Assembly (NCBI RefSeq): GCF_000276665.1
Contig: NW_004955417.1
Span: 11,657,656-11,721,655 of the forward strand
DNA: 64,000 bases
From: Chinchilla lanigera
Lineage: Eukaryota > Chordata > Mammalia > Rodentia > Chinchillidae
Direction: 5' to 3'
Below the pieces are notes generated by a model. The model did no database searches and had not been told where the DNA came from. It saw nothing but the letters and a program-made list of their open reading frames with translations. A program made the position numbers and the translations under genes. Position 1 is the first letter of the stretch; the number at the start of each line of letters is the position of its first letter. Shown here piece by piece: positions 11,830 to 21,994 of the stretch.

Positions 11830-12234
11830 GATTACTTATCTTAGTTACTTTTCTCACTGAGACAAAATACCCAACACCACAGTCAAAAGAGCAGAGGTTT
11901 TTTTCAGCTCAGTTTGTGGAGGTTTCAGTCCATAGTTGGTTGGCTTTCAGGCAGGATGGCATGGCAGAGGAGCATTGCAGAGGAGCGTTACAGAGTAGTT
12001 GATGGCACGGCAAGTGCAAGGCTGCAAGCAATTACTAGTAGAAGCAGCTGCAGCAGAAACAGCAGCAGAGCTGCCTCCCCTCTCTCCTTTTGTAGGCTGT
12101 AGGCCTATTGATTGATGCCACCTTTTCCTAGCGTGGGGCTTCCATTATCCACCCCCTTAATCCAGCTACCTTCAAAACTCCCCACCTATGACTGCATGAG
12201 GCTTTGGGGGGACATCTAGATATAAGCCATGACA
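11830..12234 (-). mobile_element. MaLR-type (ERVL-MaLR) LTR
   Basis: On the minus strand it begins TGTCATGGCTTATATCTAGATGTCC-CCCAAAGC, continues through a repeated CTGC/ATGC section (12010-12070) and ends with CCTGCCTGAAAGCC...ATGGACTGAAACCTCCAC...CTGAGCTGAAAAAAACC...GGGTATTTTGTCTCAGTGAGAAAAGTAACTAAGATA. This is the layout of MaLR solo LTRs, here with the 3' splice/poly-A side on the left. The flanks TTATC and TTATT could be a 5-bp TSD. No internal region is present. Confidence 0.7.
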
Positions 12235-12399
12235 TTATTTAACTATTTTTTTCTCCTCACATTTTTATTGCAAATACTATATGTATACATATAAATATAT
12301 ACATACAATTTGACAGTCATTATAGATTAAACATCTGTGAAAGCATTAGAGACTACTTAATCATTGTCTGACTTTAAAAAAGTAATTTCCAAAAAAATT

Positions 12400-13030
12400 T
12401 TTTTTGGATCTATTTATGTATACTTTATGGTATATTTTAGTTTTGTTTATCCTTGACATTTACATAAATGGAGCAATACTGTATGTATTGTATTGTCTGT
12501 GGCTTGCTTCTTTCATTCAATATTATGTTTGTGAGACAATAGCTTTTGCATGTAGTTGTAGAACATTTCAAAGAGTTGCTGATTCATCTCACGATGAATG
12601 CAATAAAGTTTGAGTTGCCTCTGGGTACATCATATGGGATAGTTTGGTGTGTGTGTGGTTCCTCTTGCATCTACATGCTTAATTTTGTTGAATCATTGGG
12701 TGCTTCTGTCTTCATTTTTACAAGATAAGGACAAATTACTTTATAAAGTGGTTGTATCAATGAACACTTCTGCTAGCAATACAGGAGAGCTCCTGTTGCT
12801 CTGCAGTTTGGCAGTGTTTGCATACTAAACTTCAATGTTTTTGTCCATCCAGTGACAGTGAAACATGGTTTTTATTTTTATATCTCTGATTACCAAAGAG
12901 GTTTCCTGCCTTTTAGGGGTTTATTTGCCACTTGGATGTTTTCTTTTGTTTCACTGTATACTTTCTGCTTGAGTTATCTACTCTTTCTTACTGATTTATA
13001 TGGGATCTTTCCATTATGGTGTGATGAGAA
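12400..13030 (-). repeat. Ancient L1 3' region
   Basis: Plus-strand text such as GGCTTGCTTCTTTCATTCAATATTATG, TGCATGTAGTTGTAGAACATTTC and CTCTGATTACCAAAGAGG...TTTGCCACTTGG follows the reverse complement of old (L1M-age) L1 3' ends. Many indels, no open ORF2. Confidence 0.6.
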
Positions 13031-13374
13031 AGATGGAGACCCTGTTTCATGCAGTCATTCCAAGCCTCAGACTCCATCTAACCCACCTGGAGTCCTCCAA
13101 CAGCTCCTTTCTACTTGGCAGAAAATGAGGAAAGAGAGACAAATAAGGGAAAAGGAAGATCAGGTGGGAAGTCTCACAGAAGTCAGCACTGTTTACCATT
13201 CACTTCTGCCTCCAGTCCATGCCCAGATGCCAAGTATATGGACCCTGGGAAATATGCTTTTTCAATGTCCACAGTGAGAAGGACATTGCATCTGATGAAC
13301 TCAAAACACTGTCTCGGCCATGAGTCACATGATCATGGTGATATTCTGCTAAATCACTTCCTGAAAGCTTTATT
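13031..13374. other. Unassigned sequence
   Basis: Slightly GC-richer than its surroundings, no repeat recognised. The open frame 12852-13277 is part L1 relic, part unassigned, and not supported as a gene. Confidence 0.4.
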
Positions 13375-14671
13375 TATAAATTTTCTTTTTTTTTTATTTT
13401 AAAGAATAAAAGAAGGATAACATAATAATAGGAGGGTCTTACCAAATTACAGACAAAGTGGTAGGAAATTATCAATGGTTATTGTTTTACATATTGTTAT
13501 CTATAAGATAGTTTCTCAGGAAAACAAATAAACAAATGATAGTGAGTTACAGACAAAAGAGGTAGGAGATTATCAATAGTTGTTGTACTATACTTAGGTA
13601 TCTTCAAAGTGGCTTCTAAAGAATATAAATAGAACTATACATGAGTGACCTACTGAATAATCATTCAATAATTCTCAATGGTTGTTGTAGGAAACACATA
13701 ATAATAAACATGGATCCATTTATGAAATAGAATAGGAACAATACAAACAGAGAGTTATGGATAGATTAGTAGGAAAATATCAATGACTGCTGTAATACAT
13801 GGTGGTATCTTCAAAGTGGTTTCTCAGGAAGACAGAGATACACAAGAAGGATCTAACAAGTAGTTACAGCCTAAGGGTTGTCAAAAATCAAGTGAGTTGT
13901 CTGGGGTGAAAGCCATTTTTTTGTAGCGTTTTCTCTCCAGCCTCCCATCGCATTGGGACCCCACAATCAGTTAGTGTCCTCTCCCCAACTGTCAGCACAG
14001 GCAGCAGGAATCCTGCTGCAGACTTCTCCAGAGCTCCACCACAGCCTGTACTGTCAGGGTAAGAATGGCTTCCAGGGAGTCTCTGCAGGTATTGTGCAAG
14101 GTCCTCCTGGTTTACAGCTTCTGAGCGGCTCTCGTGACCCCAGTCCAGTGGACCTCTGACTCCTTGGGCTTAGTCTGCATTCTCATGTTCTCTGAGTCCT
14201 TGTTCAGCAGCTGCTCCTCCGCTGGCTGTGGACCTTTCTGGTTCTCAATGGCAGGAGCAAGAGTGGCCCGTTGTATGGCATGTATTCCCAGGGGTTGTTC
14301 AAAGTTTGAATGATTCACACACATCCGTGGGTGGGCAACTGCAGTTGGTGCATGGTGGGCCAATTGTGTCACTCTTTCTCTGTGTCATGATAGATCTCAA
14401 TTGAGCGGCAGCAGCCAGCCTAAAGGCCGGTGCGCAACAGCACTCGCCACTGCATGGCTCCCCATGCGCTGGGGCCCCTCTCTCCGGGGGCCTACGAGGC
14501 AGGAAGCTAGCCAGCCAGAAGACCAGTGCTCCCTGCCCGTGGCTCCCTGTGTGCCGGAAGCCCTCCTTCCGGGGGCCTACGAGGCCGGGAGTGAGCCGCC
14601 GGTCTGAAGACCGGTGCTCCCCACCCGAGGCTCCTCGTGTACTGGGGGCTCTCCCTATAAATTTTCTTTTT
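13375..14671 (-). mobile_element. Composite non-autonomous retroposon with 16-bp TSD
   Basis: A complete insertion bounded by the direct repeat TATAAATTTTCTTTTT at 13375-13390 and 14656-14671. Read on the minus strand it has four parts. (1) From 14655 to about 14400 lies a GC- and CpG-rich block of two to three related units of 85-97 bp. (2) From about 14400 to 13880 lies a middle section of unknown origin, including an open frame of 86 codons (14372 to 14112). (3) From about 13870 to 13400 lies an AT-rich section of about four units of 101-106 bp that resembles the L1 3' UTR found elsewhere in the window. (4) It ends in a poly(A) tail (poly-T on plus). No ORF1 or ORF2 sequence was seen. The TSD, the tail and an A-rich cleavage site fit mobilisation by L1. 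An internally deleted or spliced L1 (5' UTR joined to 3' UTR) is the simplest alternative to a true chimeric family. Confidence 0.8.
14401..14655 (-). repeat. GC-rich tandem units (5' domain of composite retroposon)
   Basis: The segment TCCGGGGGCCTACGAGGC recurs at 14483-14500 and 14568-14585. The segment GAAGACC(A/G)GTGCTCCC recurs at 14518 and 14606, with a weaker third copy (AAAGGCCGGTGCG) near 14421, giving a period of 85-97 bp. One unit holds the inverted repeat CCGGTCT-GA-AGACCGG (14599-14614). Rich in CpG while the surroundings are AT-rich. Arrays like this form promoters in rodent L1s and the VNTR of hominoid SVA elements; here the role is unknown. Confidence 0.75.
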
Positions 14672-15002
14672 ATATGAAGATGTTTAGCCAATTTAAAATT
14701 GATTTGTGTATGATGTGAAATAGGCAACAATTTCATTGAAAAAAAAATCCAGTACCTAATTGTTACCATAGCATCCTGAAAAATATGTCCTTACCCTCAA
14801 ACACAGTAGCACTTGTCATAGGTCAAGAGTGAACAGGTGAATTTCTGGACTCTCTGTTCTGTTTGTGATTCTCAGCATCCATACTACACACATAACATTG
14901 TATGCATATATAACTTTTAAAAATGAGAAACTGAGGAATAAAGGTCTGCCTGTAGTTTATTCCTTGGGCCTGGAACAAAGTGTTTAACTTTTGTCTGTCT
15001 TG

Positions 15003-15124
15003 TGTCTTTACATTTTTTTTTTTTTGCTTTTTTTCCAGTACCAGGAAACAAACTCACAACCTTGTGCTTGCCAGGCAGGTGCTGTACTGCTGAGCTAAAT
15101 CCCCAGCCCCTGTCTTTACATTTT
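15003..15124 (-). repeat. ID SINE with 14-bp TSD
   Basis: Minus-strand body 15017-15110 reads GGGGCTGGGGATTTAGCTCAG, with an intact A box and GAGTTTGTTTCCTGGTACTGG at the B box side, and then a long A tail. TSD TGTCTTTACATTTT is perfect at 15003-15016 and 15111-15124. Confidence 0.93.
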
Positions 15125-16195
15125 AGAGGGTATGGAGCTTGTAAGATAGTTGTTGAGCTAACTTTAATTTATAAAAGTTCTATTTTATATTAAATAAAAT
15201 GCACAGTGCTTGGATTTATTTCAGTAGATTATTTATATTTTTATTTGAAAAGATAAAGCAATTTAATATATTAACATTCAACAATTTTAGGATTGTTAGG
15301 CCAGTTATGATAATCACTTCTCAGCCTCTTTCTGCTAAATTGATTGTGTTCTCTTGGGAAAATTATTTAACATTAAAACATTTTAAAAATATTTAATAGA
15401 ACTTCTGTTAGGATACTTTCTGTTTTTAAAATTTTCTTACCCATCTTAGGTCTTTCCCCTTTTTACCTCTACTGATTTTCTGGAGGTCTTAACTTTTCTT
15501 CAGAATTTGAGTAGTGTTAATCTATACATAGACCCATCTTAACACTCTTTGTTGAAAGAGCCTCTCCACTGTTTTTTAGTTTCCTGCTCTTTCTCTATTT
15601 AATGGGGGAAATGGTATTTATTGCTTTCATATTTTTGAAGACTCCCCTATGAATCCAAAATTCTATGTCTTGATGTTTGCCTTTTTTCTCTTTCAATGAA
15701 ACTAAAGCTTATTTTTTCTCTCTGCAGTTCCAGCTTTCTTTAACACGTCTGTGTTTTTATTGCTTCCTCCTCCACAGCCACGGTGTCCCACTCATGAACC
15801 ACGAGTGGCTCACAAACCTGTTTCAGGTGGCCCGTAAGTGACCCGTCAGCTCGCTGCTCCTGCCCTTACAAGTGCAGCGGTCACCAGTGCAGCCTCTCAC
15901 GCTTCCTAGAACTGTGAGTGCCAAGGCCCACCTGCTCCACACTTTCTCCCTCTACCATGGGAACTAACCTTCTTTAGAGTTTATGCCTCATAACATTATA
16001 AAGGGGGCATATCAGAGTAATTTGGATAATAAAAAAGAATACTCTACCAAGCTCACCACACCATACTAACCTGAAGTCCACATTTCCTTAGTACTTATAA
16101 ATGAAGCATGAAATTTGTAGTCATAAACACAGATATACCAGAAAAGTCACAGTTTTATTTATCTATAAATAGAGTCAAACTAAACTGAAAAACCC
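15125..16195. other. Unassigned sequence with a CpG-bearing patch
   Basis: 15125-15740 is AT-rich and featureless. 15770-15910 is distinctly GC-richer, with CpGs (CACGGTG, CACGAGT, CCCGTAAGTGACCCGTC), a TCCTCCACAG acceptor-like end near 15778 and a CCCGTAAGT donor-like site near 15832. The 55-base interval between them has no known family pattern, so I do not call an exon. Confidence 0.35.
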
Positions 16196-16907
16196 ATCTT
16201 GGCTTGGTAGCAGACAATCCTGCTAGCTCCAGAAAGTTCACTAACTTTTAGTCTGACAGGACCTTAGTAAGGAGGAGGTGATAATTAATTAGCCAAGTTA
16301 GGATTCTCCCCTCTACCTAGTTTTTTATCTTCCTTCTGGATTGGAGGGTGTCTGTATCACCCATGACATACTTCAGGGGTGTGTGGGGAGATTGGCATGA
16401 ATTCCTGATCACCTTCTGTGAATGTTGGCCTGTTCTGAACTGGAACTCATCCTGTTAGGCCTGAGGCTTTGTTTCCTGTATTTGCATTGCCTGCTGCTGG
16501 TATCCACAGCTCCTCCGTGGCTTCCAGGTTCTGCCTCCCCTTGCTCTGTTCTCTCCTGACCCTATGTTGTCCTCATACCCACTATGAGTCCTCTTCTAGT
16601 CTATTTTCAGTCTACCAGCCCTCTGGTCTCTTGTGTGCCTGCTAAGAGTGCCGTGAAAGAGAGTGCAGGCTGGAGGCTTTTCCTGTCGCACTTGAGTGTT
16701 CTCAGGTTTCTGTGGGGACTTTTTAAAGGACTGTCTTCCTAGAATATTCTTCAGTCTTTGCTTCCTTATTGCTTTAGGTACTATCTTGGCTTGGTGGTAG
16801 AAAACTTGATTTTCCAAGTTCCAGAAAATTCACTGACTTCTAGTCTATGGAATACTTCCTGTTTTGGAAGGGAAGGGGTGATGATTAACTAGCAAAGTTA
16901 GGATTCT
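16196..16907. repeat. Pair of ~115-bp diverged direct repeats 587 bp apart
   Basis: Copies at 16196-16307 and 16783-16907 share ATCTTGGCTTGGT(A/G)G, TCCAGAAA(G/A)TTCACT, TTCTAGTCT-like, GGTGAT(A/G)ATTAA and AAGTTAGGATTCT in the same order. The 475 bp between them is GC-moderate and unassigned. They could be ends of a degraded LTR element or a tandem duplication. Confidence 0.6.
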
Positions 16908-16954
16908 GGAGGAATCCTAGGTGCCTTGATACCTTCCAGCTTCTGCTCTGAGAG

Positions 16955-17090
16955 CTATCCTANNNNNNNNNNNNNNNNNNNNNNNNNNNNNNNNNNNNNN
17001 NNNNNNNNNNNNNNNNNNNNNNNNNNNNNNNNNNNNNNNNNNNNNNNNNNNNNNNNNNNNNNCCTATCCTATCCTATCCTGTCTATTCCT
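16955..17090. repeat. (CCTAT)n / TATCC pentanucleotide repeat around assembly gap
   Basis: AGCTATCCTA precedes the N run (16963-17062), and CCTATCCTATCCTATCCTGT follows it. The gap therefore sits inside a pentanucleotide microsatellite of unknown length. The frame spanning the Ns is not a gene. Confidence 0.9.
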
Positions 17091-17309
17091 GGAGGTTGTC
17101 CAGCCTGTCCTGTCCCGGCATCCCTCAGCTTCCTTCAAGCTTCCTATTATCAGGCTTTACCTTGGGCTAAGCAGGAGTGAGGATGGAGGCCGGTATGGGG
17201 AGAGCTATTTTCTTTTCAGTAGTTCCCGGGTGATGGACCCTCTTCTCCTCTTGGGTGGATGGATGGCATTGCATCACCATGAATTCATCCTCACTTTGTG
17301 ACATATATT

Positions 17310-17675
17310 GTGGGGAGCAGCTGAAGCTGGAGAGCAATCACTCATGTGGGGCCAGAGCAAGGGCAGCCTGAGAACAAAGAGTGCCTGAAGGGAGCTGCGT
17401 GAACAAGCTGCTCCAGCTCCAAGAATGTATGGTGCCCCAAGATGCCATGCGAACAGGTTGGTAGGCAGAGGGGTGTCACATGACATCAATCTGCTTAATG
17501 TATAAAAAAAAATACACTGCAATGGTTGAGCAATTCCTTTCCTCCCATCCCGAGAGAGGGCTCCACCTGACTTCAGCTTTCTGTTCTTGGACTCTTATCT
17601 TTATTTCTCCATCCTCCCACAGTCCTTCACCCTGGAACTTCAAGAGCTGCACTGGATGTGCCAAAACGTGATGTA
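17310..17675 (+). mobile_element. Possible ERV LTR-like segment
   Basis: The stretch opens TGTGGGGAGCAGC, has a promoter-like TTAATGTATAAAAAA at about 17494-17508 and then a T/C-rich leader with TCTTATCTTTATTTCTCCATCC. This resembles the start, TATA box and R/U5 of some class II rodent LTRs. I found no matching CA end with a TSD, so the call is tentative. Open frames here have no known domain. Confidence 0.3.
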
Positions 17676-18539
17676 TTCTAGGTTCCCTGGAATTTGACCC
17701 GTGATGCTGAAACCAACCTCTGGTATTTTACAAAATCTTTTTACCTTTCGGTTGCCTGACTCTTGCAACTGAAAAGCCATGGCTTTTAAGACTGTTGTCT
17801 CCATTCTGGCTGCACATAAATGAATTTTAGAACTAAAATCCCAGGGTATAAAGTTTCATTCTCTCTCCAAAGTCCTTTCCCTAAAGGAAGTGCATAGTGA
17901 AGGACCTCACTGGTGCTCATGTCTCCACCTCTACCTGGGTCCCTTAATTAGAGAAATCCTTTTGAACTAACTTTTCTCTTGATTCTTATCTTCTATTTTC
18001 CAAACTACCCTTTGGTTTATTTTCCTGCTTCAAACTATCCATCATAGTAGCTTCTCTGCTGTCACTTTTTTACACCTATGTGTATAAGAATCTAATTCAC
18101 ATTTCCACATATGCTGTACAGCAGAAAATGTATACATTAAATTTGGATGCAAATAAGATCTGACATTTTTCACAGTGCAACCAATAGTAGAAAGAGACAG
18201 TATATTCTGGGAAGTCATAGATTTGGAAATGATTGTAATGGCAATAGAAAGTGGATTATATGGAAACAAGAGATCCTGTACAAACTATTGGATTAAAAAG
18301 TGTGCCTGAGGGGAAAGAATGAAGATGCTAGTAGTTTTCAGGGTTATAATAAACTTGTCATATTTACTTTTAAAAATTTGCTTATACAGACAAACAAAAT
18401 TTGTTCATATTTATGGAGCACCATGTGATGTTTCCATATATGTTGTGTTAGGTTCAGATCAGGGTAAGCATGTCTAGAACTTGTCATTTCAGTATTGTTG
18501 TTACTTATTCTTAAGTAGAGGCTGTTGTGTACAATGGAA
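17676..18539. other. Unassigned sequence
   Basis: No gene or confident repeat seen. Confidence 0.4.
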
Positions 18540-18640
18540 TTGGGAGACCAGAGGGCACAGTGATTAAGAACTGGAGCTCATGAGCCAGGAAGTCAGGGCA
18601 TGGAGTCCCAGGTTCTGCTCTTTAAGAGCTGGTTATTTTG
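18540..18640 (+). repeat. MIR SINE 5' part
   Basis: CACAGTGATTAAGAACTGGAGCTCATGAGCCAGGAAGTCAGGGCATGGAGTCCCAGGTTCTGCTC corresponds to the MIR 5' half (AGTGGTTAAGAGC...GACTCTGGAGCCAGACTGCCTGGGTTC...GGCTCTGCC). Confidence 0.75.
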
Positions 18641-18654
18641 GGGGTGCGCTTCTT

Positions 18655-18780
18655 AACCGTCAAAGTCCTTGCAACTGAAAGTGGACAAGCATCCATCTGT
18701 GTCATCTGGATCTTGTTAAAAACTCAGAATCTTGGTCTCCCTCTCAAGTCTGTGGATTTTGAAAAACCCCTGGATGTATT
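18655..18780. repeat. MER5-like hAT DNA transposon relic
   Basis: AGCATCCATCTGTGTCATCTGGATCTTGTTAAAAACTCAGAATCTTGG...TGTGGATTTTGAAAAACCCCTGG follows the short MER5-type elements (...CATCACCTGGGAACTTGTTAGAAATGCAGAATCT...). Non-autonomous and ancient. Confidence 0.5.
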
Positions 18781-19139
18781 TCCTACAATAGGAAAATGGT
18801 CCAAGGGAGCAAGGAGAGGACGAAGGGGGAAGGGAAGGGGAAATGAGATGAATAAAGATATGGCATGTACAGGAACCTAATAACCCCAATCACTGTAGGT
18901 ATTATAAGCCATAACCTGCGCTATGACAGATAGTATCAATGAGTACTTTTGTTGATGAAGAAATAAGAAGAGGAGGGTAAGGGGGAGATGGAGAAAGGGG
19001 AAGGGGACAGAAAAGAAGCTGTAAATATAATTTTTTACTGATATATAAATAATAAATGGATAAGCATGGATGATAAACATAAATATATAAGTACCTATAA
19101 TGATTATCATGATTTGAGAAATGAAGATATAGGGACAGA

Positions 19140-19215
19140 AATGAGCAGCTGGGAAGAAGAAATGGCCTGATGCGTATTGGACACCAAGTAATACTCAATA
19201 AATGTTCAGTTGTCA
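19140..19215 (+). repeat. MIR/L2-type 3' tail relic
   Basis: GGCCTGATGCGTATTGGACACCAAGTAATACTCAATAAATGTTCAG resembles the shared MIR/L2 ending (GCCTGGCACATAGTAAGCGCTCAATAAATGTT). Confidence 0.5.
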
Positions 19216-21215
19216 GCATTAAGATTGAGGTTGAGCATCTTGAAAAAGAATAACTTTGGCAAAATGGCTCTTTAATGGTTGAGTAAGCTCCAGTTTGAGG
19301 TGTAACTGGAGAGGTTAGCTTGAGGGAGAAGAGGGGCTGGCTTGTCCACGGTTCCGTCGGGGGTGGGCACCTCTCTCTAGGCACATTTTCTTTCTGGAAA
19401 TGGGCAATCTTGAAGCCTCAACGCCAATCCCTCAAGACCTTCAGCTTTTTCTGTCCTCTCTGGACTCTTAAAGTTCTAAAAATTATAAAATCTTTCTTGA
19501 GCGTACTTGCAGAAGTAAATGGATACACTAAAGACATTTAAGTGCTTTCAATAGATGGGTTTCAGTATTAAATAATGATAGAGGTGTTGGATTTTGAGCT
19601 GGACCCCAAAAGCTCATTTGAATTTTGCTTAAATTGGTGGAACTATTAAATGTATGGCTTTGGAAGAATAGACAGTAAAGATGTTATTTCTGCTGTTTCT
19701 ATGACGACGGATACACTTCGTGGAATATATCCATCATGCACGGTTCTGAACCATCTGGTTTCCAAGTCCTTGGTGAAAACCCTCTAGGAATGAAGTGAAG
19801 GTAAACTTTAATCAGTGTTATAATTACTGTAGCCCTCGCAGAAATTATTTAACTTGATTTTGCAGCTGCTTCGACATAAGGCCCAGAGGTCTTATTAGAG
19901 TTTTTATTGCCACTTTTAAGGAGCAGTTTAAGAATCATTATTGTACTTTAGCGGTGGGTGCCACTGTTTCTGTTTCAGGCCCTGAGACGAGGTTGGAGTG
20001 ACATCACACAGCGATGGAGAAAGGTCAAAGTTACTTTTTCCAACTGGCTCTGTCAAATATAAAAATTAACCATTCTTTGAGCTAGGTTTTATGTATTGGT
20101 AATGTATGTTTGTGTTAGAGTTTCTGTCAAAACAGGGATTAAAGATAAATGTATCTAATTAAAAGAACATTTTCTTAGAGCTCCTGGTAATAGATACCTC
20201 TTTGTGAGGTCTTGAGGTATGGCTTTCTTTAAGGACTGATGCAATTTGTGTGATTGAATCTGAGGAGGAGAGGTGATTTTCTGAAAATGAAACAAGAGTC
20301 TAAGCTCTGTCCAGTGCAAGTTCCAAGGAAATAACCCAAGTCATGGTTAGGTAAAGTTTGCTTGTGTGGGGTTATATGAAATGCACATGCCTAACCTACC
20401 TCTGACCTTTCATGCCACCAAATAATGTTCCGCTACAAAGTTCAAAGCAAATTTACTGTTAGAAAGCAGTGCACCTTAACCGGTGGGGGATGAGTCGATA
20501 TATTTTTAACCTGAACATTAGATGATTAAGAAGTAAAAGCTTTCAGAATCCATTCAAGCAATTATTGCCTTTTTCTCCCTTAGTTGGACTTCTGTTGTTA
20601 CGGACTGTGTTTTTGGCATCTGTTTTTTATTTGTTTGTTGGTTGGTTGGTTTTTCATTTTTCCATAGTGAGGGGGAGGAAAAAGGGAGGAGAAAAAGTTG
20701 TTTTACTTGCCTCTTATCAACTTTCAAATGCAATTGGATTTATGGTTCAAAAGGCAGATTCCAAGGAAGTAGAAGCTATCTTATAAAAGTGATGACATTG
20801 CTTATCTCAGCAAATCTATTAAATATTATAAAATACGTGATCCAAGAGAATAATTTCATCTACCAGTGAAAAAATTTAAATGTTGGGTAAAGGATGCAGT
20901 AACTTTTCAAAATAAATGACAAATGCTACAGAATATTTTCATATTAAAACTCATTTGTGACCTCTAGTTTATACTGACTTAATTTAGGAAGTGCTAGTGC
21001 TTGCACTTAAACATGTATTAGCTTCAAAGCTCTTCAAGAAACCTCCCTCCCTCACACAAAACAGCTATATAAAATAAAGAAACATACACTTGCTTTAATA
21101 AAAGGTCCCTTTGAAGATTAAGAATTCCCAAGCTTCTGCATATAAAATGTATGATTTTGCCACTAGGTTAATAAGAGAGGCTTGTTAGGGAATTTAATTG
21201 AGTATAGTAATTCTA
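19216..21215. other. Repeat-poor, CpG-retaining block
   Basis: Two kilobases in which I recognise no transposon. 19690-20030 keeps several CpGs (ATGACGACGGATACACTTCG, TCGCAG, TTCGAC, AGCGGTGG) despite AT-rich composition. No frame is convincing. Repeat-poor, CpG-retaining sequence is what a constrained non-coding element would look like, but conservation cannot be judged from one genome. Confidence 0.35.
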
Positions 21216-21229
21216 CCACCAGAGGGCTC
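21216..21229 (+). promoter_or_regulatory. CTCF-like motif
   Basis: CCACCAGAGGGCTC matches the CTCF core (CCASYAGRKGGCRS) at 13 of 14 positions. It is a single motif found by eye, and chance matches are common in 64 kb. Confidence 0.3.
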
Positions 21230-21994
21230 TATATTTTTTCTTGAATGCAGCCAGAGAGAAAGAATGAGTATTGCATTTAAGAAAAAAATGTCATTCCCAA
21301 GTCTGACAGCCTAAAGGCAAAAATAGGGATTTCCATTCATTTACTTAATGTTTAAAAACTGCATAGGGAGAATTTTACTTTTAGGTCTCTGTTCTGTTTT
21401 ATTTCCTTTGTAGAGATAAAGAAAGAAAAACTATCTTATTTTGTGTATATAGCATTGAGATTCTTATTTCCTCCACACAACTTGACTTTTCCTTTGAGTT
21501 ACAAGGGGTAAGAAGAGTTAAAATGGTGCTTTGGATTAATTTTGTTGAACTATGAGGAGTTCCAGTGAACTGTTAGGAGTGGCCAGTCATATGGGGGTGC
21601 AGTGGCAGCTGACTCACTGTGAGAGGGTGCTCTGCTCAGCACCAGGTTGAGGAAGGTGCATGTATGACAGCATGATCTCTGATGAGAAGGAACTTCCTGT
21701 GAATGGTGGGAAACGGAGTTCCTATGGTGTGGCAAGAATGAGCACCAGATAAGAGAATGGACTTGCAAAGCATAAAAGTACTGTAATAAAATTCGCGTGT
21801 GAGTATAAGCAGCAGAACTGACATAAAGGACTCATCTTTCTATTCATTTATTACCAATTTCCCCTCACATTTTCTTTTAAACAAAAATGATTTAAAACAG
21901 CTACATCATTGAAATTTTTTTCCCCAGTTGGCTTATGTGATACCCAGAACCTTTCTAATGAAAATTGCATTGGCTGGGAATTTTATTTCTTTCT
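21230..21994. other. Unassigned sequence
   Basis: No gene seen. The minus-strand frames at 21550-21824 overlap one another and lack family features. Confidence 0.4.

Noticed and set aside
11830..12234. hAT-type rodent repeat (URR1-like) because of the GAGACAAAATACC start
   Set aside because: Reading the minus strand shows a TGT...ACA-type LTR with the MaLR order of blocks (GATGTCCCCCCAAAGC at the start, GGACTGAAACC near the end), which fits an LTR better.
14299..14769. 156-codon minus-strand frame rich in R, G, P and A as a gene
   Set aside because: It crosses the retroposon boundary at 14655 into flanking DNA. Its composition comes from the GC-rich monomers, and no conserved domain is visible.
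18902..19384. 160-codon minus-strand frame as a gene
   Set aside because: Composition follows an AG-rich/CT-rich simple stretch (18780-19020), it starts in unassigned DNA, and it shows no domain or splice structure.
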